A stretch of 55,740 nucleotides of DNA from an uncultured Pseudomonadota bacterium (GTDB taxonomy: Bacteria; Pseudomonadota; Gammaproteobacteria; Comchoanobacterales; Comchoanobacteraceae): positions 1-55,740 of the forward strand of contig CAJVZW010000006.1 in the NCBI GenBank assembly GCA_913020085.1. Direction: 5' to 3'. This document shows positions 1-8,999 of this stretch, piece by piece; positions within the stretch are counted from its first letter, which is position 1; each line of letters begins with the position of its first letter. The translations under genes were made by a program, and so were the position numbers. The notes beneath the pieces were generated by a model. That model ran no database searches. It saw only the letters and a program-made list of their open reading frames with translations, and had not been told where the DNA came from.

Positions 1-300
1 ATTATTGTGAAATCAGGAAATGTTCCCATCTTACAGTATACTGATAATATCATTAAAGAATATAATCCTAATCTCCGTGATCGCTTCCTTACTAATGACC
101 TACTGGGATCAGCACGAACTATTGAAATATTCTCTGCGCTCATTGACCTTGGCCTTGAAGACCCAGATGGCTTCTTTGCTCGAAAACTGTTTGCTCATCT
201 TAGAGATGACGATAAGAACCGAATGATAGAACATTATACGACACGTAACTGGTCCTTATGTTTTCTAACCGATGGGATCAGTTCGCATCTCACACCATGA
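1..300 (+). CDS. 3' part of an unrecognised gene (cut by the window edge)
   Basis: The frame is open from the first base of the window and stops at 298-300, so this is probably the C-terminal end of a longer gene. A GTG at position 7 could be a start, but nothing upstream is visible to test it. About 97 residues can be read. They are mixed polar and helical, with a stretch rich in Asp, Arg and Phe around LFAHLRDDDK and no motif I recognise. The gene ends 59 bases before tRNA-Ser on the same strand. Confidence 0.4.
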   Translation: MIVKSGNVPILQYTDNIIKEYNPNLRDRFLTNDLLGSARTIEIFSALIDLGLEDPDGFFARKLFAHLRDDDKNRMIEHYTTRNWSLCFLTDGISSHLTP

Positions 301-359
301 ACAATTAAATCATGATAAATATGCTTGGGTTTTACAGCGATTTGTGGTAATTTGCACTC

Positions 360-450
360 GGAGAGGTGACCGAGCGGTCGAAGGTGCACGCCTGGAAAGT
401 GTGTGTACGGCACAACCGTACCGAGGGTTCGAATCCCTTCCTCTCCGCCA
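360..450 (+). tRNA. tRNA-Ser (anticodon GGA)
   Basis: A 91-base class II tRNA including an encoded CCA end. The acceptor arms GGAGAGG (360-366) and CCTCTCC (440-446) pair perfectly, followed by discriminator G and CCA. The anticodon loop CTGGAAA lies at 392-398, closed by a CACGC/GTGTG stem, giving anticodon GGA at 394-396, which reads UCC and UCU. A long variable arm (around GTACGG and CCGTAC) and the T-loop sequence GGTTCGAATCC are present. The flanking decayed and acetyltransferase genes make this a plausible integration point, but I found no second copy of its 3' end in the window. Confidence 0.97.
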
Positions 451-683
451 GTCTTTCATTCTCGGAAGTGTTTACTGCATTTTCTGAGTTTGCGAATGGG
501 CCTCTAAACCCCAGTATTCATGGACTTTAGCGAGTTTTAGCTAAACAACACATGCGTACCTAGAGAATCGCAAAATCACCAAAAATACCCCAAAATCTCC
601 CTTTTTGTTCTCCGTTTCTCCGTTACATGCAAACGTCGGTCCCGAAGGCACGCATCTGCTAAGCACTGATTTTAATGTTTTTT

Positions 684-1247
684 TCAGTCATGGTCGTTCT
701 GGGTATATTTTTCACAGCTTAGCCGATACAACACATGTCGTTTTAATGGGCTAGTATCATCTAGCTTTGGGTGGTCAAAATCATCAGCTTCATTATGTTG
801 CAGGCCAATTTTATGCATTACTCTAATTGATTTAGCATTTCCAGCAGCGGTGAATGATACGATCTCTGGTATCTTTAATTCTCTAAATGCATAATCTAAA
901 ACAGCCTTAGCACCTTCAGTGGCAAAGCCTTGCCCCCAGTGGTTGGATGATAAACGCCAACCAATTTCTGTAGCAGGTGTAAAATGCGATTCAAAATCTG
1001 CTATTAGTAGCCCGATAAAACCAATAAATTCATTTGTATCTTTTCTTATCGCGGCATATGGCGAATAACCATGATTTTCAAAGTGAGTATTTACTTTATC
1101 GATAAAGTTTTTAGTCATATCCAAATCTTGAAGACTAGGGAAATATTCCATAACTTTTGGATCCTGGTTAATAGCAAGCATCGGCTGCAAGTCATGATCA
1201 TTCCAAGTTCTAAGTATTAATCTGTCAGTTTCTATAATTTTACTCAT
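684..1247 (-). CDS. GNAT N-acetyltransferase, RimJ/RimL type
   Basis: This 187-residue protein opens with the IIETDRLILRTW strand typical of RimJ/RimL-like GNAT enzymes, which move an acetyl group from acetyl-CoA to an amine on a protein, antibiotic or small metabolite. The acetyl-CoA loop is visible as HWGQGFATEG near residue 98, followed by the ALDYAF-like helix and a FTAAGNAKSIRVMHKIG segment matching the family's conserved N-x-x-S/A-x-R-V-x-x-K-x-G. Its ATG overlaps the stop of the upstream remnant by 8 bases, so the two were probably once co-translated. The substrate cannot be told from the sequence. Confidence 0.85.
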   Translation of the reverse strand: MSKIIETDRLILRTWNDHDLQPMLAINQDPKVMEYFPSLQDLDMTKNFIDKVNTHFENHGYSPYAAIRKDTNEFIGFIGLLIADFESHFTPATEIGWRLSSNHWGQGFATEGAKAVLDYAFRELKIPEIVSFTAAGNAKSIRVMHKIGLQHNEADDFDHPKLDDTSPLKRHVLYRLSCEKYTQNDHD

Positions 1248-1710
1248 GATTACCTCGCATATTTTGGGGCAACAATGCCTTCAAATTACCTGATGGCAAA
1301 GGAGCTGATTTATCTCTATGTATTTCTTTGTAGAATTCATCCATTTTCACAGCAATGCCATGATGTTTAGATAGTAATTCTTTCACTTTTGTTGGTATTT
1401 TTGTGCCAAGCTCATCGTTGGTAAATTTTGCCAAATTAGCACTCCAATCGTCTTTTCCTAAGTAACTGGTCAATACAGTGTGCATTAAATTAGATGAGCC
1501 ACTTGCGTAATAATAATTAGTATTATCTTTTGCAAAGTGATTTTCAATATTAGATAACGTAAATTTATCAGATAAAGCTAAACCAAAATCACTATAATAT
1601 AGCTGCTTCCCATCAGTTAAAATGTGCATCCATGTGTAAAAAGTTCTGGGAGCCCATCCATGAGATTTCATTAAATAAGATAATATCACTCGGTTTAATA
1701 TGGCTACTTA
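1240..1710 (-). pseudogene. 5'-truncated remnant of an unrecognised, possibly phosphotransferase-like gene
   Basis: About 150 codons are open, but the reading frame begins just after an in-frame stop at 1708-1710 and the first possible start (GTG, 1687-1689) has no ribosome site. The protein sequence begins abruptly with an internal-looking segment (HGWAPRTFYTWMH), followed by QLYYSDFGLALSDKF. DFG resembles the metal-binding motif of kinase-like folds, but the HRD-like tripeptide comes after it instead of before, so this is not a normal protein kinase order. On the same strand a neighbouring frame continues with protein-like sequence across about 1690-1740, consistent with a frameshift. I read this as the 3' portion of a decayed gene. 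It could also be a short intact gene with an unusual start. Confidence 0.45.
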
Positions 1711-1867
1711 ATTGTTGAAAAGCATCAGTCCAATCCTAAAATCACTGAGTCTAAGTATTTATCTAAAAAAAACAATAAATTCTGTAATTATTCAGATATT
1801 TTCATGGACATTTTCTATAATATTTTTGACTACCTAAATATATCTTGTGATTAAAGTATGTTGATTT

Positions 1868-2488
1868 ATGAAAAATTTATTTTCCCTTCAAAAAATTGAA
1901 ACGCCGCGTCTAAAGCTCAGGCCATTGCTTTTGAATGATGATATGGCATTGTTTGATACAATTAAAAAATCTCAAGAAATTTTAAAGCCATGGTACCCCT
2001 GGGCTCAGACGCTGGAATTAGAAAAGATTAAAGAATTTGTTCATAAAGCAGTTTCAGATAGGCACGCCCAACAGTTTAGTTATTTCCCTTTGTTAATGCT
2101 AAGTAAAGAGAATGATGAAATAATTGGCCAAGTCAGCTTTAATCACAGAAGTAATCCAGCAAAAAAAATATATGAAATTGGCTCTTGGCGTAGTATTAAT
2201 TGTCATGGGAAAGGTTATAGTCAGGAGGCAATAAATGCACTTTCAAGATATGCATTTGAGCAACTTGACGCCAGTGTGACTGTTTTAAGAACAAGAGAGA
2301 ATAATGTAGCAGCGAATTCTCTCGCTAAACGCCTTAATTTTCTTTTAAGATGTACCATCGCAAGTGATACAAAAGAGAATGCAACGGATCATTACTATAC
2401 TTGCGAGAATATAGATATGTTGCCGCCACTTGAGATTTCATGGGAATGTGGTCAGGTGACTCAGGGCATGAAAAAATTTTCATTATAA
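1868..2488 (+). CDS. GNAT N-acetyltransferase
   Basis: The 206-residue product starts with IETPRLKLRPL, the first strand of RimL-like GNAT acetyltransferases, and has the acetyl-CoA-binding turn as CHGKGYSQEAINAL near residue 118. The following RTRENNVAANSLAKRLNF matches the conserved N-x-x-S/A-x-x-x-x-K/R-x-G/N-F segment. A small-molecule or protein N-acetyltransferase is expected; the acceptor is unknown. The start ATG has no obvious Shine-Dalgarno sequence. It lies about 180 bases after the remnant on the other strand and seems to be a single-gene unit. It is only distantly similar to the other GNAT genes in the window, so these are not recent duplicates. Confidence 0.85.
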   Translation: MKNLFSLQKIETPRLKLRPLLLNDDMALFDTIKKSQEILKPWYPWAQTLELEKIKEFVHKAVSDRHAQQFSYFPLLMLSKENDEIIGQVSFNHRSNPAKKIYEIGSWRSINCHGKGYSQEAINALSRYAFEQLDASVTVLRTRENNVAANSLAKRLNFLLRCTIASDTKENATDHYYTCENIDMLPPLEISWECGQVTQGMKKFSL

Positions 2489-2601
2489 ATATTTATTTGG
2501 GCATTTCCCTCGGGTAGCACTTATTGGTATCATATCAGCTATGAAGAAAACGCGTATATCGAGTCCTCGCCAATTAGGCTATTTTTACTTATGAGGTTGA
2601 T

Positions 2602-3174
2602 GTGAAAAATAGACCCAAGCTGAATACAACGATCAAAGTAGATGATTTTAAAAGTTTCTATTGGCTAAAAAAAGAGCTGATTTTATTTTGTAAACATTTA
2701 AAAATACCAACGCAGGGAAGTAAAATAGAGCTAATAGCTCGAATTGAGCATTTTCTTTCTTGTGGTCAGATTCTGGATTGCCAACCAAAAGTGGGCCATG
2801 CATTTAGAGATAGTGATAATGGCATCACTGCTTCAACACCAGTAATAAATTATAGAAATGATGCTCAAACGCGAGCTTTTTTTGTTTCGCATATTGGTGA
2901 ACAGTTTAAGTTTAATGATTATTTGCGATCCTTTGCGCGAAAAGAGAATGACGGGAGTCTTTCTTATGGAGATTTGGTGCAAGGCTACAAAGATAGTCTT
3001 AAACATAAAAAAATAACGATAGATAAACAATTTGAATATAACCAGTTCCAAAGAGACTTTTTTAAGCACAACCCAAAAGGAAAGCGAGAAGACTGTTTAA
3101 AAGCATGGCAATTAATCAAGTCAGTGCAGGGACAACCAACGTATTTGGAATATGTCAGGAAATTTCAGCAATAA
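2602..3174 (+). CDS. SAP-domain / DUF6434-like protein
   Basis: The 190-residue product begins at GTG, because the upstream ATGs in this stretch do not open a useful frame; GAGG lies about 6 bases before it. Residues 10-50 read as a SAP-like helix-loop-helix (FYWLKKELILFCKHL, then the PTQGSK turn and ELIARIEHFL), a fold usually used to bind DNA or RNA. The C-terminal 90 residues (from about FKFNDYLRSF to YLEYVRKF) resemble the DUF6434 family often fused to such a domain. A nucleic-acid-binding role is plausible but unproven. It stands alone between the GNAT gene and leuS, and an inverted repeat follows its stop codon directly. Confidence 0.65.
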   Translation: MKNRPKLNTTIKVDDFKSFYWLKKELILFCKHLKIPTQGSKIELIARIEHFLSCGQILDCQPKVGHAFRDSDNGITASTPVINYRNDAQTRAFFVSHIGEQFKFNDYLRSFARKENDGSLSYGDLVQGYKDSLKHKKITIDKQFEYNQFQRDFFKHNPKGKREDCLKAWQLIKSVQGQPTYLEYVRKFQQ

Positions 3175-3206
3175 GTAAATCATTGCGTTTTAAGGCGATG
3201 ATTTAC
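3175..3206 (+). terminator. Hairpin directly after the SAP-domain gene
   Basis: A 12-base stem, GTAAATCATTGC (3175-3186) against GCGATGATTTAC (3195-3206), has one non-Watson-Crick position and an 8-base loop. It starts on the base after the stop codon. There is no run of T after it, so it may be a Rho-dependent or processing hairpin and not a classical intrinsic terminator. Confidence 0.4.
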
Positions 3207-3404
3207 TGGGATATGCCACTGTCGTACACACAAGGAGATATCATGTTTTCATAGGCTTATTGCTGTTTACAGCAACAAAGACATATGATAAGTTTCAAAG
3301 ACTCCCTTATTACCAGGGATAAATAACGATACGAATACATTTTAATGTGTAATAGATCATCAAAAGGGTGATGTTATTCACAGTCTTAAATTGGTGGATC
3401 AGTG

Positions 3405-5870
3405 ATGGAAAAATACACGACTTACGACTTTAAAAAGGTAGAAAATACGGCACAACAATTCTGGTCAGATAGTAAGCTATTCGAGGCAAGTGAGTCCAGT
3501 GATAAAGAAAAATTTTACACATTATGTATGTTTCCATATCCCAGTGGAAATATTCACATGGGGCACGTGAGAAATTATTCAATTGGTGATGCAATCGCGC
3601 GTTATCAGATGCTCAGAGGAAAAAATGTTCTTCAGCCAATGGGGTGGGACGCATTTGGATTACCTGCTGAAAATGCAGCCATAAAAAATAAAATTCATCC
3701 TGCAAAATGGACCTATAAGAATATTGAGAATATGAGATCACAATTACAGTCTTTGGGCTACGGTTATGATTGGAGTCGAGAACTGGCGACATGTGACCCA
3801 AGTTATTACAAATGGGAGCAGTGGCTATTTTTGAAATTTTACGAAAAGGGGTTGGCTTATAAGAAAAACTCCATGGTCAATTGGGACCCTGTAGATAATA
3901 CGGTGCTGGCAAATGAGCAGGTTATTAATGGCCGGGGTTGGCGATCTGGGGCACTTGTCGAGCAAAAAGAAATCTCTCAGTGGTTTCTTAAGATCTCAGA
4001 TTATGCAGATGAATTACTGAAAGATCTTGATCAGCTGACTGGTTGGCCAGATCAGGTTAAAACCATGCAAAAAAATTGGATAGGGCGATCTGAAGGTCTG
4101 AATATTGTTTTCCAAGTCGCTGAATATAATATGGATCTTAATGTCTACACAACACGCCCTGATACCCTAATGGGGGTGACTTATCTAGCTATCGCACCTG
4201 AGCATCCCATTGCGCAGAAGTTAGCTGATACCAACGAATCAGTGAAAGAGTTTATTACAAGTTGTCAGCTTGTTGGGAAAGTCTCAGAGGCGAACTTGGC
4301 AACACAAGAAAAAAGAGGGCTAGTCACCGATGTAATGGCGACGCACCCAGTGACGCAGGAGCATCTTCCTATTTGTATTGCAAATTTTGTTCTAATGGAT
4401 TACGGCTCTGGTGCGGTGATGTCTGTACCTGCCCATGACCAACGCGATTGGGAATTCGCTTCTAAAATGCAACTGCCAGTGAAGCAGGTGATTGAGCCAA
4501 CCAATGGTGAGGAGTGTGATATTTCAAAAGCTGCCTTTGTGCATAAAGGAAAGTTAATTAACTCTGGGCAATTTACAGGTCTTGATTTTGATAGCAGTTT
4601 TAAGAAGATTCTTGACTATCTATCGGATCGTAGCTTGGGGAAAAAAGAAGTTCACTTTCGCTTGCGTGACTGGGGTGTATCAAGGCAACGATATTGGGGA
4701 ACACCTATTCCAATGATATACTGCCCGCACTGCGGTGCTGTTCCTGTCCCCGAAGAGGACCTCCCTGTAACGCTGCCCACTGATTTTGAGTTTGACGGTC
4801 GATCTGATGTGCTCAAGTCACTTGAGGACTTTTATCATGTTAAATGTCCAAAATGTAACGCAGATGCGACGCGAGAGACTGATACCTTTGATACATTTGT
4901 GGAATCATCCTGGTATTATTTGCGCTATACGTGTCCGGACCAATCTCAGAAAATGCTCGATGAGAGAGCCAATTATTGGACCCCCATTGATTTATATATC
5001 GGGGGGATTGAGCACGCTATTATGCACTTACTTTATATGAGATTTATATATAAAGGGTTAAGAGATATTGGGATGGTTAATCAAGATGAGCCATGTCAAA
5101 AGCTGTTTACACAGGGGATGGTATTAAAGGACGGTGCCAAAATGTCAAAGTCCAAGGGCAACGTCGTCGACCCGCAGCCCTATATTGAGAAGTATGGTGC
5201 AGATGCGATCAGATTATTTATGATGTTTGCTGCGCCACCTGAGCAAGATCTTGAGTGGTCTGATGCAGGCGTAGAAGCAGCTCATAAATTCCTAATAAAG
5301 CTGTGGAAAGTTACACACCAGCAGATTGATAATGGCAATATTGCCGTTGGTGTGGTGTCCGGGGATTTGACCAGTGCTCAAAGAAGTCTTCGGCTTAAGT
5401 TGCATGAAACCATTGCAAAGGTAACGAATAACTATGATCAGCGTTACACGTTTAATACGATTATTTCCTCAGTTATGGAATTGATCAATGAGTTTGTGAA
5501 GTTTGATGTTATTACCGAGCAAGATAAAATCATTGCAACTGAAACCTTGCGCAATGTTATCATTATGCTGGCACCAATTGTGCCACATATTACTCATGAG
5601 TTATGGCAAGCTATGGGAAATAAAGAGGGGTTATTGCATACAGATTGGCCCACGGTTGACCAGAATGCACTTGTGAAGACATCCATGGAATTAGCTGTCC
5701 AGGTCAATGGTAAACTAAGAAGTTCTGTTAATGTGCCAGCTGATATCACTGAGCAAGCGCTAAAAGAACATATATTTGGGCTCGATAAGGTCAAACAACA
5801 TATTGCTGATAAACAAGTAAGAAGATTTATCGTTGTTCCCAAGCGACTTGTCAATATTGTAACAGGATAG
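3405..5870 (+). CDS. leuS: Leucyl-tRNA synthetase
   Basis: This class I aminoacyl-tRNA synthetase charges tRNA-Leu with leucine in the cytoplasm. The 821-residue length fits the bacterial family. The HIGH-type signature is HMGH at residues 51-54 and the KMSKS loop is at residues 579-583. The editing (CP1) domain includes the threonine-rich YTTRPDTLMGVTYLAIAPEH. A zinc-ribbon-like CPHC...CPKC pair lies between the editing and catalytic parts, and the C-terminal part ends in the usual LeuS tail (VVPKRLVNIVTG). ATG at 3405 is preferred over the GTG codon immediately before it. The gene converges on an SDR gene 6 bases downstream, with no terminator visible between them. Confidence 0.98.
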   Translation: MEKYTTYDFKKVENTAQQFWSDSKLFEASESSDKEKFYTLCMFPYPSGNIHMGHVRNYSIGDAIARYQMLRGKNVLQPMGWDAFGLPAENAAIKNKIHPAKWTYKNIENMRSQLQSLGYGYDWSRELATCDPSYYKWEQWLFLKFYEKGLAYKKNSMVNWDPVDNTVLANEQVINGRGWRSGALVEQKEISQWFLKISDYADELLKDLDQLTGWPDQVKTMQKNWIGRSEGLNIVFQVAEYNMDLNVYTTRPDTLMGVTYLAIAPEHPIAQKLADTNESVKEFITSCQLVGKVSEANLATQEKRGLVTDVMATHPVTQEHLPICIANFVLMDYGSGAVMSVPAHDQRDWEFASKMQLPVKQVIEPTNGEECDISKAAFVHKGKLINSGQFTGLDFDSSFKKILDYLSDRSLGKKEVHFRLRDWGVSRQRYWGTPIPMIYCPHCGAVPVPEEDLPVTLPTDFEFDGRSDVLKSLEDFYHVKCPKCNADATRETDTFDTFVESSWYYLRYTCPDQSQKMLDERANYWTPIDLYIGGIEHAIMHLLYMRFIYKGLRDIGMVNQDEPCQKLFTQGMVLKDGAKMSKSKGNVVDPQPYIEKYGADAIRLFMMFAAPPEQDLEWSDAGVEAAHKFLIKLWKVTHQQIDNGNIAVGVVSGDLTSAQRSLRLKLHETIAKVTNNYDQRYTFNTIISSVMELINEFVKFDVITEQDKIIATETLRNVIIMLAPIVPHITHELWQAMGNKEGLLHTDWPTVDQNALVKTSMELAVQVNGKLRSSVNVPADITEQALKEHIFGLDKVKQHIADKQVRRFIVVPKRLVNIVTG

Positions 5871-5876
5871 GGGGTG

Positions 5877-6677
5877 CTATTCTTGTTTAGCAGGCGCTGC
5901 ACTACTGCCTGCAAGAATACCACCGTCAATTGTCAGTTCAATCCCTGTGATATATTTAGACTCATCAGAACCAAGATATAAAGCAGCATTCGCCACATCA
6001 CTGGCATCTCCCATCACGCCTAGGGGGACACCAGCAGCAACTCCAGCAATTGCTTTCTGACGCATTTCTTGATTGTCTCCGAGCATCGGGTCCCACATCG
6101 GTGTAAGAATTGCTCCTGGATGGAGGGAGTTACATCGGATTTTATAGCCTTTTTCAGCGGCATATAATGCAACAGTTTTTGTGTGATTACGCACTGCAGC
6201 CTTACTTGAGGCATAAGCACAAGCACCCGGTATACCAACAATCCCTGACCTTGAAGATAAATTTATAATCGAACCACCGCGGTCTTTCATCAGCTTAAGG
6301 GCGAATTTACAACCTAAAAATACGCCGTCAAGATTGACGTGGTGGACATGATGCCAAGCTTCAAGACTTGTGTTCTCTGGGTCACCAGGGCCAATATTTT
6401 CGTTTAAGCCAGTAATACCTGCATTGTTGACTAAGATGTCAATGTGGCCATATTTTTCCTCGATGTTTTTGGCTACTTTTTGCCACTGAGATTCGTTTGA
6501 TACATCAAGATGAATAAATTCCCCGTTGATTTCACTTGCAACTTTTTGGCCTTGCTCGATGAGTATATCAGCGATAATTACAGTAGCGCCTTCATGGGCA
6601 AACAAACGAGCTGTGGCTTCACCAATGCCTCTACTCCCACCTGTGATAAATGCAATTTTATTTTTAACTCGCGACAT
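5877..6677 (-). CDS. Short-chain dehydrogenase/reductase, NAD(P)-dependent
   Basis: A classical SDR of 266 residues. The cofactor motif TGGSRGIGEA is at residues 11-20, NNAG follows in the middle, and the catalytic Ser plus the YASSK motif are present. The acidic residue in VIIADILIE after the second strand suggests preference for NAD(H). The family oxidises or reduces alcohols and ketones; sequence features such as LHPGAILTPMWDPMLG resemble the cyclopentanol/hydroxysteroid dehydrogenase-like branch, but the substrate cannot be assigned. The start is placed at the ATG that begins MSRVKNKIAF, with GAGG about 9 bases upstream. An upstream in-frame extension of 32 codons looks like leader sequence. 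The gene is divergent from the FAD oxidoreductase. Confidence 0.9.
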   Translation of the reverse strand: MSRVKNKIAFITGGSRGIGEATARLFAHEGATVIIADILIEQGQKVASEINGEFIHLDVSNESQWQKVAKNIEEKYGHIDILVNNAGITGLNENIGPGDPENTSLEAWHHVHHVNLDGVFLGCKFALKLMKDRGGSIINLSSRSGIVGIPGACAYASSKAAVRNHTKTVALYAAEKGYKIRCNSLHPGAILTPMWDPMLGDNQEMRQKAIAGVAAGVPLGVMGDASDVANAALYLGSDESKYITGIELTIDGGILAGSSAAPAKQE

Positions 6678-6871
6678 AATATGGGCCTCATTTTTACAAT
6701 CCATCTTAAATGAAAACCAGATGGATAGTAAAGTCGATAGCAAGGTTTTAGAAATATTAAATACGATGATCATTGTAATCTGCTTAATTGTGATTAGGTC
6801 AATATCAATTGAAATGACAGGCCTCTTTTGCTATTATCTGCCGAGTTTGAAATTTTAATAATGGATTTTTT

Positions 6872-8188
6872 ATGAAAAGCTGGATAAACCGAGCAACAAA
6901 TTGGTATCAATCAGTATTTAATAGACTGCCGGCTGCTTCCCCTGTTGCAACATCTAGGCGGGTTAATACCCAGGTGCAACCGATGTTGAGTAATGATAAT
7001 TATGATTCATATCTTCCATTCTCTGGGCTTTTTCGTACACAAACGGGCAATTTGGCTCTTATGCCCACAACTGAGGATGAGAGTGCTTATTTGCCCTCTG
7101 AGCAGCTTGATACTGGCTCATTACCTGTTGTTAACCTAACGCCACCAAAGCTTGATGATAACTATCTTGGGCAGCAGATAGACTGTTATCGTCCGATGCG
7201 AGACGGGAGTCCGAACATGTCTATTGAGTTCATCGGTGACCAAGTTATTGCTCATAACTATGGGCATGGCGGCAGTGGTTGGACGATTGGGCCTGGCTGT
7301 GCCGACTATGTTATTAAGCAAATGCAGGCTGAAAAAAAGATTAATTTTAAGCATGACAGTAAAATTTCTGTGATTGGGGCAGGGGTGATTGGCTTGATGA
7401 CTGCATATTATTTATTAAAAGAAGGGTATTACAACATTGAAATCATTGCGGCTGATTTTGAACATCTTGCCTCCCATAATGCTGGTGGATTGCTGGCACC
7501 TGTTTCTATGAATAATGATCCAAAGGGCCAGGAGTTGGTTGAAAAAATGTGCGTCAATTCCTACCGGTTTTATCAACAAATTGTTGATAAACGCAATGAT
7601 GATTTTAATAAATTACCTAAAACGGGGGTGAAGGTTGTCCCGGTTTATTTCCAAAATAAACAAGAAGCTGCCCTTGAATCATTAGTGGATGCTAAATTGA
7701 TGAAGCCATCACGTGATGTGATTGTTGATTTTGGTAATGGGGCGCAATACAAAATGGTAGAGTTTCTTGATGGGATCTTTATCGATACGTATGAGGTTAT
7801 GTACTCACTGCACTTAATTCTTGAGGAAAAAAATATCAAGTTTACAAAAAAACAGTTGCAATCATTTGGTGAAGTTGACTCAACTTTTATATTCAACTGC
7901 GCAGGCATGGGGGCACAAGAGCTGAATAATGATAAAAACATGAGGTCTGTACAAGGGCATTTGTGTATGCTCAAACAACAGACTCCACTTGATTATATGA
8001 TCTTAATTTATCTCGGAGAGGATGAGAATAATTTGGGTCAAAAACGGAAGAAGTCAGTTTATTATATGCCAAAATCATCAGGTGTTATTGGTGGGACTTT
8101 TATTGAGGATGCTGATAGTCAGACGCCAAATGAGGAAGAATTCGATCAGTTGATTAGTAATGCAAGATTATTTTTCGGCAGGAGTTAA
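6872..8188 (+). CDS. FAD-dependent oxidoreductase with permuted D-amino-acid-oxidase-like modules
   Basis: The 438-residue protein has an FAD-binding Rossmann motif VIGAGVIG at residues 167-174, followed by DAO-type sequence (AGGLLAPV, then YEVMYSLHLIL, FNCAGMGAQEL and GGTFIEDA). In D-amino-acid oxidases the segment C/YRPMR...HNYGHGGSGWT lies at the C-terminus after the GGT-x-x-x-D stretch. Here it is N-terminal, at residues 105-137 and before the Rossmann fold, and the protein ends soon after GGTFIEDA. This order suggests a circular permutation. Residues 1-95 look like an unstructured or targeting extension. An amino-acid or amine oxidase-like reaction producing H2O2 is plausible. The next gene (a GNAT) follows after 4 bases, so both are probably one operon. 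Confidence 0.8.
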   Translation: MKSWINRATNWYQSVFNRLPAASPVATSRRVNTQVQPMLSNDNYDSYLPFSGLFRTQTGNLALMPTTEDESAYLPSEQLDTGSLPVVNLTPPKLDDNYLGQQIDCYRPMRDGSPNMSIEFIGDQVIAHNYGHGGSGWTIGPGCADYVIKQMQAEKKINFKHDSKISVIGAGVIGLMTAYYLLKEGYYNIEIIAADFEHLASHNAGGLLAPVSMNNDPKGQELVEKMCVNSYRFYQQIVDKRNDDFNKLPKTGVKVVPVYFQNKQEAALESLVDAKLMKPSRDVIVDFGNGAQYKMVEFLDGIFIDTYEVMYSLHLILEEKNIKFTKKQLQSFGEVDSTFIFNCAGMGAQELNNDKNMRSVQGHLCMLKQQTPLDYMILIYLGEDENNLGQKRKKSVYYMPKSSGVIGGTFIEDADSQTPNEEEFDQLISNARLFFGRS

Positions 8189-8192
8189 TTTT

Positions 8193-8999
8193 ATGTCACT
8201 TGAGAATTTAGACAAAGCAGCATTGATTCGTTTAAGTGAGGATAATATGCGAGAGAAACTTGCATATGTTCCCGGTAAGCTAAGTACAATGGATACAAAA
8301 ACTTTTGAGCACACTCTGGTTGTGGACTCTGGAATGCCATCGGATACTTTCAACGCGGCATTTGGAGGGGAAATTACAAAGGAGCTGGCATTACGAGTGA
8401 TTGATTATTATCAGGCCAAGCGTTTCCCGATGGCTTGGTGGATTGGTCCCTCATCTCATAATCAATTGGCTGATAGCATTTTATCGGACTGTGGTTTAAT
8501 CCATGATGAGCTTGATATTGGGATGTTCTGCGCGCTTGACTCTCTTGAGATAAATACTGATACACCTGCTGGGTTTGAAATTAAAATATGCCAGGATACC
8601 GGTGAGTTTAATGATTTTGGTAAGATTCTATCATCTATTTTTGATCCCATCGATCATTCAGTACAACAGTTTTATCAAATGATAGCATCCATACCAAGAG
8701 AGGAAATGAATCAGCTGAGATTATTTGTTGGTTACATGGATGGGCAAGCAGTGACAACTGGTGCAGCATTCCTTACTGATGTAGCTGGGATCTACGATAT
8801 ATCTACTCACCCAGAAGCGCGTAAGAAAGGTTATGGATCTGCGATGTTTAATAACATACTTAAATATGTGCAAGATCAAGGGCTCAGATATGCCGTACTA
8901 CAAGCATCAGAAGATGGGCTTGGGATATACAAGCGATCTGGGTTTGAAGAAATATGCCAGTTTAATGTCTGGAGTAACCAAGAATTACTAAGCCGGTAA
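8193..8999 (+). CDS. GNAT N-acetyltransferase
   Basis: A 268-residue protein starting at ATG 8193 with AGGAG 8 bases upstream. The C-terminal half is a GNAT domain: the acetyl-CoA loop HPEARKKGYGSAMFNNI lies near residue 210 and GLGIYKRSGFEEI near the end gives the usual Y-x-x-x-G-F closing element. The first 120 residues (with RFPMAWWIGPSS) form an extra N-terminal domain seen in the larger GNATs. Its acceptor is unknown. It follows the permuted flavoprotein gene by 4 bases and converges on the helicase gene, whose stop is adjacent. Confidence 0.85.
   Translation: MSLENLDKAALIRLSEDNMREKLAYVPGKLSTMDTKTFEHTLVVDSGMPSDTFNAAFGGEITKELALRVIDYYQAKRFPMAWWIGPSSHNQLADSILSDCGLIHDELDIGMFCALDSLEINTDTPAGFEIKICQDTGEFNDFGKILSSIFDPIDHSVQQFYQMIASIPREEMNQLRLFVGYMDGQAVTTGAAFLTDVAGIYDISTHPEARKKGYGSAMFNNILKYVQDQGLRYAVLQASEDGLGIYKRSGFEEICQFNVWSNQELLSR

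Noticed and set aside
1240..1689. DFG and HRD tripeptides suggesting a protein kinase
   Set aside because: They occur in the reverse of kinase order, with no glycine loop or catalytic Lys region; the gene is incomplete.
3230..3254. A strong ribosome-binding sequence (AAGGAGATATC) before ATG TTT TCA TAG upstream of leuS
   Set aside because: The frame stops after three codons and the following frames do not give a continuous protein. It could be a tiny leader or decayed gene, but nothing supports either.
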